A DNA stretch of 64,000 bases. Origin: Cognaticolwellia beringensis (GTDB lineage: Bacteria; Pseudomonadota; Gammaproteobacteria; Enterobacterales; Alteromonadaceae). The notes under the pieces are model-generated. The model made no database searches. It was not told where the DNA came from and worked only from the letters and a program-made list of their open reading frames with translations. Shown piece by piece: positions 7,335 through 16,115 of the stretch. Both the position numbers and the translations under genes were made by a program. The stretch covers positions 4,464,001 to 4,528,000 of the forward strand of contig NZ_CP020465.1 in assembly GCF_002076895.1 (NCBI RefSeq), written 5' to 3'. Each line of letters opens with the position of its first letter. The first letter of the stretch is position 1.

Positions 7335-8621
7335 TTATACTCGCTCACCCATAATATGAGTCGCTTTAATATGGCGCTCGTCGCCTAACATACTTAAAAT
7401 AAATAGTTTTTCTGATAATGTTTTACAATGTTGCATGCGTCTATCCATTAACGGCGTCGCGTGATAATCAAGCACGATAAAGTCTGCTTCAGCGCCTTTA
7501 ACAAAATTACCAATCGTGCCTTCAAGATCTAAAGCAATAGCACCACCTAAAGTGGCTAGATAAAGCGACTTAAATGGGCTGAGTTTATCGCCACGCAGTT
7601 GCTGTGTTTTATAACCTTCATTTATGGTGCTCAACATAGAAAATGTTGTGCCTGCACCAATATCACTTCCTAAGCCAACATTGACATCAAACGCTTGTGC
7701 TTGTTTAAGATTAAATAAGCCGCTACCTAAAAACAAGTTTGAACTAGGACAAAAAGCAATAGCCGAGCCGGTTTCGCCTAAGCGTTTACATTCACTATCA
7801 TGTAAATGAACACCATGAGCAAAGACGCTACGTCGACCCAGTAATTTACTTTTATCATAAACATCTAAATAACCGTCACTGTCTGGAAAAAGTTCTTCTA
7901 CCCAAGCAATTTCTGCTTTGTTTTCACTTAAATGAGTATGTAAATAGACACTTGGATTTTCGGCTAACAATTGACCTGCTTTATTAAGTTGCTCTGTTGA
8001 ACAAGTAGGTGCAAACCTAGGAGTAATGGCATATTGTAAACGGTCGGTGTTATGCCACTTTTCGATTAATGCTTTACTGTCTTCATAGCCACTTTCGGCG
8101 GTGTCAGTTAAGTAGTCAGGGCAATTTTGATCCATTAACACTTTGCCGCAAATCATGCGTAATTTCTTCTGCTGAGCGACAGTGAAAAATGCTTCTACTG
8201 ACTCTTTATGCACAGTGCCAAAAACTAAGGCGGTGGTAGTACCCGCTTCAAGTAATTGGCTTAAAAAGAACTCTGCTACTTTTTTACCGTGTTCTAGGTC
8301 AGAAAATTGACGTTCAAATGGAAAAGTATAATTTTCTAACCATTCCAATAATTGTTCACCATATGACGCAATCATTTCTGTTTGCGGATAATGCACGTGG
8401 GTATCAATAAAGCCAGGCATGATTAAGCCATTCTCATAGTGAATGACGTCAAGGTCTTTATCTAATGACGCAAGCAGCGCTTCAGCTTCACCAATTTGTT
8501 CAATGAGTCCATCTTTAATAATGAGTAGGCCATCTTCGATGTACTGATAACTTTCTTGCAGAGCAACTTTGGCTGGATCAGCCAAAAAATGCAGTAGCTC
8601 TCCACGATATACTTTCAACAT
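7335..8621 (-). CDS. guaD: Guanine deaminase
   Basis: 428-residue amidohydrolase. The first metal motif is DTHVHYPQ (H75, H77), followed by the guanine-deaminase segment TPRFAPTCS, then HTHLSEN, the FAHGVHL metal histidine and the GSDIGAG aspartate. It converts guanine to xanthine in the cytoplasm, feeding xanthine dehydrogenase. It lies between puuD and allA on the same strand. Length and motifs agree with family GuaD throughout. Confidence 0.95.
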   Translation of the reverse strand: MLKVYRGELLHFLADPAKVALQESYQYIEDGLLIIKDGLIEQIGEAEALLASLDKDLDVIHYENGLIMPGFIDTHVHYPQTEMIASYGEQLLEWLENYTFPFERQFSDLEHGKKVAEFFLSQLLEAGTTTALVFGTVHKESVEAFFTVAQQKKLRMICGKVLMDQNCPDYLTDTAESGYEDSKALIEKWHNTDRLQYAITPRFAPTCSTEQLNKAGQLLAENPSVYLHTHLSENKAEIAWVEELFPDSDGYLDVYDKSKLLGRRSVFAHGVHLHDSECKRLGETGSAIAFCPSSNLFLGSGLFNLKQAQAFDVNVGLGSDIGAGTTFSMLSTINEGYKTQQLRGDKLSPFKSLYLATLGGAIALDLEGTIGNFVKGAEADFIVLDYHATPLMDRRMQHCKTLSEKLFILSMLGDERHIKATHIMGERV

Positions 8622-8656
8622 TCTATTTACCTATTTTATAAATATTGACGAAATAT

Positions 8657-8674
8657 TATTGGTTAACGCCAATA
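8657..8674. promoter_or_regulatory. Inverted repeat upstream of guaD
   Basis: TATTGG and CCAATA arms separated by six bases, about 40-50 bases before the guaD start, where an operator would be expected. The 165-base gap between allA and guaD makes an internal promoter plausible. No regulator can be assigned. Confidence 0.3.
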
Positions 8675-8786
8675 TTATTTTCAAATAGCGAGTAAAAAAC
8701 CAAAATGGATCTTTATGGGTCTTTTTACTCTGTACGATTAAAATTTTTCTTTAAAAACTTATGTATTAACAAACACTATGGTTAAT

Positions 8787-9293
8787 CTAGCATTCGGCAA
8801 TAACTAATGAACCATCCAATTCCAGTACGTCACAGTTATCACCATTGCCACCTCTATCAATCACTAAGAAGTCACTTTCACTACCCAATGCTAAACAGAA
8901 ATGATGCCAAGTACCTTTATGGTAGTTAACACCTTGATTTGAATTCGCCAAAAATATTTCGATTTTATCAACGTCAAATTCACCAGCAGGTGCAACCACA
9001 ACAATATAAGGATTTTGCCCCATAGGAATGAAAGCTTGGCTACCGTGAGGATGACGTTCCATCATTTTAATCGCGATAGGTTGAGCGAGGGGCGTCGAAC
9101 GAAATATATTTACAATCGGGTGGCCGGTTTTATCAGTCACATCAATTTTAGCTAAATCATGGTAGCGCTGAGTAAAACCATCATTGATTTCAATTATTTT
9201 AGCTTCAGCATTGGCTTCAATAACATCACCAAAGGCACTGAATGCAGCACTTGTTAATGGTTTTGGCGTAATTGTTTTTCTATTTTTGGTCAT
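8787..9293 (-). CDS. allA: Ureidoglycolate lyase
   Basis: 168 residues from the preferred start. The family segments HPHGSQAFIPMG and GVNYHKGTWHH are present, as expected for AllA, a small cupin-like lyase that splits ureidoglycolate into glyoxylate and urea. The frame opens five codons further upstream (ATG at 9308), but that stretch contains the AGGAAA ribosome site for the ATG at 9293, so 9293 is taken as the start. It follows uraH by 24 bases. Its product glyoxylate links this cluster to malate synthase G and the Bhc genes. Confidence 0.93.
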   Translation of the reverse strand: MTKNRKTITPKPLTSAAFSAFGDVIEANAEAKIIEINDGFTQRYHDLAKIDVTDKTGHPIVNIFRSTPLAQPIAIKMMERHPHGSQAFIPMGQNPYIVVVAPAGEFDVDKIEIFLANSNQGVNYHKGTWHHFCLALGSESDFLVIDRGGNGDNCDVLELDGSLVIAEC

Positions 9294-9317
9294 TTTAATT
9301 TCCTGCATAATTTATTC

Positions 9318-9659
9318 TTAGCTACCACGGTATGTTGAATAACCAAACGCAGTTAACAACAATGGAATATGGTAATGACTCGGGCTGCCATCTAGCTCGA
9401 ACACGATATCTACATAAGGGTAAAAACCTTGTTCTTTATTTGCTTCAAAATAAGGTTTAGTGGCAAAGTGCATACGATAAACGCCCGCAGCTAGTACAAC
9501 ATTATCTGCTAATAATCCAACAATGCGACCATCAGCGTTAGTCACACCTGTTGCTAATTCATTCCAGCCATCACTGCTTTGAGCAAACAAGGTAATAGGT
9601 AAATTTTGTGCCGGTAAACCACGCGTTGTATCAAGCACATGAGTCGTTATTTGGCTCAT
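9318..9659 (-). CDS. uraH: 5-Hydroxyisourate hydrolase (transthyretin-related protein), copy 1
   Basis: 113 residues, the normal length. HVLDT at 7-11 holds the active-site histidine, and the protein ends with the family signature YRGS. It hydrolyses 5-hydroxyisourate, the product of PuuD, to OHCU. It overlaps uraD by four bases (stop and start share ATGA), so the two are translationally coupled. A second, diverged copy is at 19471. Confidence 0.95.
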   Translation of the reverse strand: MSQITTHVLDTTRGLPAQNLPITLFAQSSDGWNELATGVTNADGRIVGLLADNVVLAAGVYRMHFATKPYFEANKEQGFYPYVDIVFELDGSPSHYHIPLLLTAFGYSTYRGS

Positions 9660-10156
9660 ATTAGTTTTTCTAAACGTAAGTGAAATATTTTGCGTTGCTC
9701 TTCTGCGGCATTAGCCAGTTCAGTCGCTTTATCGTTAGGTAAACGTGCTTGCAATAATGCCACCATTTGCGCAGCACTTTTGCCGGTTGCACAAACGATA
9801 AAAATAAAACCAAATTTTTCCAGATAATCTGCGTTACCTTGCGCTAATGATTCAATCACTTGCTCTGTTGCTTCACTGACTGAGCTTTGTTCACCACTGG
9901 CAAGCTCTTTGGTATTAGCATATTTTGCTCTTAGGGTGTCAACGTTACCAATTTGTGGGTGACCTTCAAACGCTTCTAAATAGTCTGCTTCAGTAAGACC
10001 TTGCCACGCTGTGTCAGCTTTTGTTTCTAAATCTTGTTTATCAGCAAAAGGGCGAGCCTGAACCATGCCTGATACCCACGCTGCTGATGTACAGCACTGC
10101 ATAAAAGTGTGGGTGGCTTCGTCGACGGGTAAGTCATTTAATTGTGCTAAATTCAT
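9656..10156 (-). CDS. uraD: OHCU decarboxylase
   Basis: 166 residues, all helical, with the active-site EGHPQIG segment (catalytic His) at about 64-70 and the KFGFIFIVCATGKSA motif. It decarboxylates 2-oxo-4-hydroxy-4-carboxy-5-ureidoimidazoline to S-allantoin, completing urate breakdown to allantoin with PuuD and UraH. The start codon is well separated (267 bases) from the upstream xdhC gene, so a promoter may lie between them. Confidence 0.95.
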   Translation of the reverse strand: MNLAQLNDLPVDEATHTFMQCCTSAAWVSGMVQARPFADKQDLETKADTAWQGLTEADYLEAFEGHPQIGNVDTLRAKYANTKELASGEQSSVSEATEQVIESLAQGNADYLEKFGFIFIVCATGKSAAQMVALLQARLPNDKATELANAAEEQRKIFHLRLEKLI

Positions 10157-10371
10157 AATACTTCCTATTAATTTTTTGTTGCTTAAATAGTCAGGTGCAA
10201 TAATTGACTACGTCACTATCCACCAATTTTACTGTTCTCATTAGCAGCGCTTTCAATCCCCTGCTTTAAAGTTATAAATTTGTTGAGGATAACTATAATA
10301 CTCTCTTTATTAGGGGATTCTAACGTAAAGATATTTCACATTGTAAAACGTAATTAATAATATTTTCTAAA

Positions 10372-10397
10372 ATAACAAGGTGTTGAGACGTTGTTAT
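10372..10397. terminator. Hairpin between xdhC and uraD
   Basis: Arms ATAACAA and TTGTTAT with a 12-base loop, about 27 bases after the xdhC stop. There is no clear U run. It may end or attenuate the xdhABC message before uraD. The rest of the 267-base gap shows only AT-rich sequence. Confidence 0.35.
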
Positions 10398-10423
10398 CTA
10401 ATGAAATAATAAACTTACAAACG

Positions 10424-11341
10424 TTAGTCGGTACTGAGTAATTGCTTTAATTCTTGCCAATGAATGCCCTGCTGTGATTTAGGTCGAGCTTTGCTAGCAA
10501 AATTTTCATCTACACTTTGTTGATTACCTTGTTCGTGTTGCTCATTTATGACCGCTAATTTGACTTGTTGAGCTTGGTAAACATTAATAATTTCGGCTGA
10601 TACAGACACTGCAACTTCCATCGGTAATTTACCGCCTACTTCTGCTAAGCCAATGGGGCAACTCATTCGAGCCACTTGTATTTGATCAATATCTCGATGT
10701 TTATAGCGTTGTTGAAAGCGACGCCATTTGGTGTTTGAAGCAATTAAGCCTAAATAATGAAAATTTGCCCGCTTTAAAATGGCTTGTGATATTTCAAAAT
10801 CCATTTGATGATTGTGCGTCATAACAATGAAGTAGCTATTAGCTGGCATGCTAGCTACTTCGAGTTCAGGCGAGTCACTGACCACTTTATCGACATTTTC
10901 ATAAGACGAAAGATCAGCTGGAAACTGCGCTTCTCGGCTATCGACCCATGTAATTTTGCAGGGTAGTTGCGCTAAAATAGGCACCAATGCCTTACCAACA
11001 TGCCCGGCACCGAACAACATAATATTTACGCCTGTAGCAGCAAAACATTCAAATAACACCGACGTGTTGCCACCACAACATTGACCTAAATTACTGCCCA
11101 GTTGAAAGTGCTCAATATGTTGGCAACTTTTGCCTGAAACTAGCATTTTTTTAGCGTATTTAATCGCTTTGTGTTCAAGGTGACCACCGCCAATAGTGTC
11201 AAAAATATCATCATGACTGATAACCATTTTTGTACCACTATTTCTTGGCGTTGAGCCAGAAACGCCCACCAAGGTCACTAATACATAGGCTTGACCTTGT
11301 TTGCTTAACTTATAGCTAGCGCTACTCCAGTTAGTTGTCAT
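10424..11341 (-). CDS. xdhC: Xanthine dehydrogenase accessory protein XdhC
   Basis: 305 residues. The N-terminal XdhC/CoxI domain has VGVSGSTPRNSGTKM and TIGGGHLEHKAI, and the C-terminal Rossmann-like domain has MLFGAGHVGKALV. XdhC binds molybdenum cofactor, helps its sulfuration and inserts it into XdhB. It follows xdhB by 16 bases. The last 50 residues are polar and Gln-rich, a normal variable tail. Confidence 0.93.
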   Translation of the reverse strand: MTTNWSSASYKLSKQGQAYVLVTLVGVSGSTPRNSGTKMVISHDDIFDTIGGGHLEHKAIKYAKKMLVSGKSCQHIEHFQLGSNLGQCCGGNTSVLFECFAATGVNIMLFGAGHVGKALVPILAQLPCKITWVDSREAQFPADLSSYENVDKVVSDSPELEVASMPANSYFIVMTHNHQMDFEISQAILKRANFHYLGLIASNTKWRRFQQRYKHRDIDQIQVARMSCPIGLAEVGGKLPMEVAVSVSAEIINVYQAQQVKLAVINEQHEQGNQQSVDENFASKARPKSQQGIHWQELKQLLSTD

Positions 11342-11357
11342 AATCTGCTCGCAATGC

Positions 11358-13715
11358 TCACGCGTTATCTTTCATGGCTTCTACTGCCCAAAGTACGCGT
11401 TCAGGTGTAGCCGGGGTGTCCAAATCGGGACTTAATTTGTAGTCGGATACACTTGAAATTGCATCTTTAAGTGCCGACCAAACCGATATACCTAACATAA
11501 ATGGCGGTTCACCAACGGCTTTTGAGTTATAAATAGTTTGCTCACGATTAGGATCGTCTGGGACTAAATCAACTCTAAAATCGCTTGGCGTATCGCTAAT
11601 AGCTGGAATTTTATAGGTTGCAGGATTATTCGATAATAATCGCCCTTGCTCGTTCCAAACCAACTCTTCAGTGGTTAACCAGCCCATTCCTTGAATAAAT
11701 GCGCCTTCAATTTGGCCAATATCAATGGCCGGATTCAATGAATGCCCCACGTCATGCAAAATATCGACACGTAATAATTTATATTCACCCGTTAAGGTAT
11801 CAATTAATACTTCGGATACTGCAGCACCGGTTGAGTAATAAAAAAACGGTCGACCTTTACCTGTAGCGCGATCAAAATGAATTTTCGGCGTTTTATAAAA
11901 ACCGGTTGAAGAAAGTGACACTCGCCCCATGTAAGCTTGCTGAACAAACTCGGCGAATGAAAATTTATCTTGGCCGACAATGACATGGCTTTCTTTAAAA
12001 CTAACTTCAGCTTGGTTAACGTTATATTTTTCACAGGCAAACTCAATCAAACGAGCTTTGATGGTTTTAGCCGCCGCTTGTGCCGCTTTGCCGTTTAAAT
12101 CTGTTCCTGAAGATGCTGCTGTTGGCGACGTATTCGGCACTTTATCGGTGCGTGTAGCAGAAACGCCAACGGTATCAACATCGACTTGAAATTCTTCAGC
12201 AACAATTTGCGCCACTTTAGTATATAAACCTTGGCCCATTTCAGTACCGCCATGGTTTAAATGAATAGTACCGTCGGTATAAATGTGCACTAAGGCACCG
12301 GCTTGGTTTAAATGCTGAACAGTAAACGAAATACCAAATTTTACTGGTGTTAAAGCAATGCCCTTTTTCAATAATGTATTTTCGATATTGAACTGGCTAA
12401 TGCTTGCTCTGCGCGCTTGATAGTCTGAACTTTGCTCTAATGAGGAAATTAATTCCGCCATTTTATTGTGTTCAACCGTTTGATGATAATGGGTGACGTT
12501 GCGATCATCTTTACCGTATAAATTGATTTTACGAATTTCTAACGGGTCTTTACCTAGGTGGCGTGCAATATCGTCCATCACCATTTCGATGGTCATCATA
12601 CCTTGTGGTCCGCCAAAACCACGATAAGCTGTGTGGGAAACCGTGTTTAATTTACAGCGATTTCCCGTGACCGTTGCTTGATCTAAAAAGTAAGCGTTGT
12701 CAGAATGGAACATGGCTCTATCGACGATGGCATCTGATAAATCAGGTGAATAGCCACAATTGCCGTTAACCTCGATATTTATGCCTTTAATTTGCCCGTC
12801 ACTATCAAAGCCAACGTGATAATTATTTTCAAATGGATGGCGTTTACCTGTCATGCACATATCGTCTGACCGGCTAAGTTTAAACTTAACAGGACGTTTT
12901 GTTACATTGGATAAAAGCGCCGCTAGACAAGCCCATGGTGCCGCTTGGGTTTCTTTACCACCAAAACCACCGCCCATTCGACGCGTATCCACAATCACTT
13001 TATTAAGCGGAATATCGAGTACTTCAGCCACGAGCTTTTGTACTTCACTCGGGTGCTGTGACGATGAAAATACGGTCATGCCGCCATCTTCGGTTGGCTC
13101 AGCCGTTGAAACTTGACCTTCAAGATAAAAGTGCTCTTGCCCACCGACTGAAATTTCACCTGATAACTGATGAGTCGCTTGCTCAATAGCTGTCGCAGAG
13201 TCACCACGTTTCATCGTAAAAGGCGGTCGAACAAAGCTTTGCTTTGCTAAAGCATCTTTAACCGTTAATACCGCAGGAAGCGCTTCATATTCAATTTTGG
13301 CTAACTTAACCGCACGCCTAGCCAAGTCATGGCTAGTGGCCGCAACAGCAAATATTGGCTGGCCGATATAATCAACTTTACCAATGGCTAATACCGGATC
13401 TCCAGGGAACACGGGACCAATATCAGTATGTCCAGGAACATCTTCTACTGTGATCACAGCGACAACGCCTTCAGCTGCTTTTACGGCCGATAAGTCGATA
13501 CTTTTAATCAGTCCATGCGCAATCGTACTTTGCCCTGCTGCAGCATGAAGTTGGCCACGAAGGCTTGGTCTATCATCAATATATAGCGCTTCACCACTGA
13601 CATGTTTGTCAGCACTTTCGTGCTTTTTCGATCGACCTACTCCACCTTGGCCGACTGACGCTAATTCATTGTTAATATTTTCGTTAGAATGTTTTGTATT
13701 TATAAGACTACGCAT
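11358..13715 (-). CDS. xdhB: Xanthine dehydrogenase, molybdopterin-binding subunit
   Basis: 785 residues with the xanthine oxidase family signatures: GGFGGKE (molybdopterin contact), YLEGQ with the substrate-binding glutamate, TAYRGFGGPQG with the substrate-binding arginine, and the catalytic glutamate E736 in GEPPFML. The Glu and Arg pair is the purine-binding pair of xanthine dehydrogenase, which separates it from aldehyde or CO dehydrogenases of the same fold. It oxidises hypoxanthine and xanthine to urate. Its start overlaps the end of xdhA by eight bases, indicating coupled translation. Confidence 0.95.
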   Translation of the reverse strand: MRSLINTKHSNENINNELASVGQGGVGRSKKHESADKHVSGEALYIDDRPSLRGQLHAAAGQSTIAHGLIKSIDLSAVKAAEGVVAVITVEDVPGHTDIGPVFPGDPVLAIGKVDYIGQPIFAVAATSHDLARRAVKLAKIEYEALPAVLTVKDALAKQSFVRPPFTMKRGDSATAIEQATHQLSGEISVGGQEHFYLEGQVSTAEPTEDGGMTVFSSSQHPSEVQKLVAEVLDIPLNKVIVDTRRMGGGFGGKETQAAPWACLAALLSNVTKRPVKFKLSRSDDMCMTGKRHPFENNYHVGFDSDGQIKGINIEVNGNCGYSPDLSDAIVDRAMFHSDNAYFLDQATVTGNRCKLNTVSHTAYRGFGGPQGMMTIEMVMDDIARHLGKDPLEIRKINLYGKDDRNVTHYHQTVEHNKMAELISSLEQSSDYQARRASISQFNIENTLLKKGIALTPVKFGISFTVQHLNQAGALVHIYTDGTIHLNHGGTEMGQGLYTKVAQIVAEEFQVDVDTVGVSATRTDKVPNTSPTAASSGTDLNGKAAQAAAKTIKARLIEFACEKYNVNQAEVSFKESHVIVGQDKFSFAEFVQQAYMGRVSLSSTGFYKTPKIHFDRATGKGRPFFYYSTGAAVSEVLIDTLTGEYKLLRVDILHDVGHSLNPAIDIGQIEGAFIQGMGWLTTEELVWNEQGRLLSNNPATYKIPAISDTPSDFRVDLVPDDPNREQTIYNSKAVGEPPFMLGISVWSALKDAISSVSDYKLSPDLDTPATPERVLWAVEAMKDNA

Positions 13716-15165
13716 AATTAACTACCCGAGTTTCAATATTTTTACTTTGTAGTTCCAAGTAACATTTTTGGATTAAATTTTGTGCGACTTTCATGCGATA
13801 TTTATCAGAAGCGCGAACATCAGACATAGGTTGAAAGTCTTGCGTTAATGCCTGTTGCGCGGCAGTGACACTTTCGCTATCAAAGGTTTTATTTAATAAG
13901 GCGGCTTCACATTGTTTAGCACGCATGGGAATACCTGCCATGCCTCCGAATGCGATACGAACATTCGTGACAATATTATCTTTAAGTTCGATATTAAAAG
14001 CGGCTAAAACAGCTGAGATATCATCGTCAATGCGCTTAGATATTTTATAAACTTTCAATACTTGATCTGGCTTTGACTTAGGTATGTAGATATTTTTAAT
14101 AAATTCAGACGCTTTTAATACCGTTTTTTTGTAATCAACAAAGTAGTCTTCTACGGCTATTTTTCGCTCTTCATTACCACGTTGTAAGGTCATATGAGCG
14201 TCTAAAGCGATTAGCGCTGGTGGCATATCACCAATAGGCGAAGCATTACCAATATTGCCACCTAAGGTGCCATTATTACGAATTTGTCGTGAACCAATAC
14301 GTTCAATCATTTCGCCAAGCTCATGATATTCCTCATGTAGCATTGGGGTAAAATCACTGTAGGGTACTGCTGAGCCGATAATGAATTCTTCAGCGCTATT
14401 TTCTAAGGTTTGTAATTCAGTGACATCACCCAAATAAACCAGGTCTTCAATGATGGCTAAGTTTTGTGTCACTGACAGCGCGAGATCAGTCGCACCCGCA
14501 ACTAAAATTGCTTGCGGATTTGATAATAACTTTTCGGCCAATTCAGCTGTACTTTTTGGTGCAAAGTAACAATGACGCGTATTAGAAAGCTTAGCTGATG
14601 GTAGCCCTTTAAAGTCATTCAACTGTTGCACGGTTTGGTTATAATGTTGTGCAAATGAGTCAGCTTCACAATGTTCACTCGATGCTATAGCCGCATCGAT
14701 AATAGATCGGTATCCGGTGCAACGGCATAAATTTCCTGCGAGTGCTTCTAGCACTTCTTCACGGTTAGGCTTGTTGTTATGTTTATGTAAAGCAAATGAG
14801 GACATAACAAAGCCTGGTGTGCAAAAGCCACATTGTGAACCATGATTATCTACCATAGATTGTTGTACATGATGAAGTTTAGCGCCTTGCTTAAGGTGCT
14901 CTACGGTAATTAATTGTTTACCGTGTAAACTGCCAACAAAACTAATACAGGCATTTATCGATTTATAATTAAGTGTTTGGCTATCTTTCCCTAATTCAGC
15001 AATAACCACAGTACAAGCACCACAGTCGCCAGAAGAACACCCTTCTTTCGTTCCACTATTAAAGCGCTCTTCACGTAAATACTGCAAAACAGTTAAATTG
15101 GGATCTATGTTCTCTATCGTCACAACATCGTTGTTTAATAAGAAACGAACTGCACTTGTAGTCAT
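13708..15165 (-). CDS. xdhA: Xanthine dehydrogenase, iron-sulfur and FAD subunit
   Basis: 485 residues from the preferred start. The first [2Fe-2S] cluster uses C43, C48, C51 and C73; the second uses C112, C115, C147 and C149 (QCGFC and CRC). The FAD-binding domain (about 190-380, AILVAGATDLAL) and CO_deh_flav_C domain follow. It passes electrons from the molybdenum site in XdhB to NAD. The open frame extends to 15234, but those 23 residues are unlike the family and the ATG at 15165 has a GGA ribosome site, so that start is used. Two palindromes lie 62-96 bases upstream. Confidence 0.95.
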   Translation of the reverse strand: MTTSAVRFLLNNDVVTIENIDPNLTVLQYLREERFNSGTKEGCSSGDCGACTVVIAELGKDSQTLNYKSINACISFVGSLHGKQLITVEHLKQGAKLHHVQQSMVDNHGSQCGFCTPGFVMSSFALHKHNNKPNREEVLEALAGNLCRCTGYRSIIDAAIASSEHCEADSFAQHYNQTVQQLNDFKGLPSAKLSNTRHCYFAPKSTAELAEKLLSNPQAILVAGATDLALSVTQNLAIIEDLVYLGDVTELQTLENSAEEFIIGSAVPYSDFTPMLHEEYHELGEMIERIGSRQIRNNGTLGGNIGNASPIGDMPPALIALDAHMTLQRGNEERKIAVEDYFVDYKKTVLKASEFIKNIYIPKSKPDQVLKVYKISKRIDDDISAVLAAFNIELKDNIVTNVRIAFGGMAGIPMRAKQCEAALLNKTFDSESVTAAQQALTQDFQPMSDVRASDKYRMKVAQNLIQKCYLELQSKNIETRVVNYA

Positions 15166-15226
15166 AATTAGTTCCGTGGTTAATTTTGTAAATGTTTTAT
15201 ACTTTAAATATATCAGAATAAAAACC

Positions 15227-15261
15227 TGACACAAGTGTCAATTTATTATTTTACCGGTAAA
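15227..15261. promoter_or_regulatory. Two adjacent perfect palindromes upstream of xdhA
   Basis: TGACAC-AA-GTGTCA at 15227-15240 and TTTACCGGTAAA at 15250-15261, with centres 22 bases apart (about two helical turns). They sit in the promoter region of xdhABC, which faces the marR gene. Symmetry and spacing suggest one or two dimeric repressors; which one is not shown by the sequence. Confidence 0.5.
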
Positions 15262-15363
15262 CTTTCGATAAAATTCAATTTTAAGAAAGCACAGCAGCAC
15301 ATAAAGAAAATAAACACTTTAAAATCAACTTATTCCCTCAAAACTTTAAAATAAGTCTAAACA

Positions 15364-15389
15364 AAAGTTAAATTGATTTTTTTAACTTT
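15364..15389. promoter_or_regulatory. 9-bp inverted repeat in the xdhA-marR divergent region
   Basis: Arms AAAGTTAAA and TTTAACTTT separated by eight bases, in the middle of the region between divergent xdhA and marR. Candidate operator of the MarR protein. The rest of 15262-15547 is AT-rich with no gene seen. Confidence 0.35.
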
Positions 15390-15547
15390 GCTTAAACCTG
15401 GCTCTAACTCAACTGTAACTGAGGTATAAATTAGATAACCCGCCTAGTAACCTTGATCTAAATAGCTTTCAAACGAATAATTTGCTAGCCTTAGCTTCAT
15501 TATAATAGTTTAAAATCCCAAAATTCTCGCGGGACTCTCTCGGATAA

Positions 15548-16036
15548 ATGATGGACGAAGTCGATAAAAAAATTGAGCAATGGGCAATTCAAATGCCAGA
15601 ACTTGATACCAAGCCTATGGCAATTACCAGCCGAGTGTTACGAATATCAAAACACATGAGTGATGAATTAACTAAATCATTTCGTGATTATGAGCTTACC
15701 GATGCGGGTTTTGATGTTTTAGCGACGTTACTGCGTGTTGGACCGCCACATGCACTTTCACCCAACCAATTACTTGAACAAATGCTGATCACTTCCGGCA
15801 CAATGACCAGTAGAATAGACTTACTTGAACGAAAAAAATGGGTAAAACGTACGGTTAATAAAAACGATAAAAGAAGTGTCACTGTGTCGCTAACACCCGA
15901 GGGATTAAGTCTTATCGAGAAGGTAATAGTTGAACATACTCGGAGCCAGAAAGCCTTAGTTTCATGTTTTTCACCCGCAGAACAAACGCAATTTGAAACT
16001 TTGCTGAAGCGATATTTGACGCAAGTTGGTTATTAA
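15548..16036 (+). CDS. MarR-family regulator of the urate-responsive (HucR/PecS/MftR) type
   Basis: 162 residues. Winged helix at about 50-120 with the family-typical run DVLATLLRVGPPHALSPNQL. It has an N-terminal extra helix containing W12; D56 (FDVL) and R89 (TSRI) follow at the spacing of the Trp-Asp-Arg set that binds urate in HucR, MftR and PecS. It is divergent from xdhABC. From the residues and place it probably represses xanthine dehydrogenase or other purine genes and lets go when urate accumulates. The residue match was made by eye. Two ATG codons follow each other at 15548 and 15551; either could start. Confidence 0.82.
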   Translation: MMDEVDKKIEQWAIQMPELDTKPMAITSRVLRISKHMSDELTKSFRDYELTDAGFDVLATLLRVGPPHALSPNQLLEQMLITSGTMTSRIDLLERKKWVKRTVNKNDKRSVTVSLTPEGLSLIEKVIVEHTRSQKALVSCFSPAEQTQFETLLKRYLTQVGY

Positions 16037-16054
16037 TTTCATTAGATAAAAAAA

Positions 16055-16091
16055 CGCATATAGCATCATTGGGTAATGACAGCTATATGCG
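16055..16091 (-). terminator. Intrinsic terminator of the glcB-allE operon
   Basis: Arms CGCATATAGC and GCTATATGCG with an inner TCATT-GGGT-AATGA stem. A run of A at 16047-16054 on the plus strand gives a U run for minus-strand transcripts. It lies between convergent marR and allE. Confidence 0.8.
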
Positions 16092-16115
16092 CTTAATAGT
16101 TAATTTAGCAGTATA

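Noticed and set aside
11804..12046. Frame of 80 codons inside xdhB on the same strand
   Set aside because: Shadow of a long, well-conserved gene; its sequence resembles no family.
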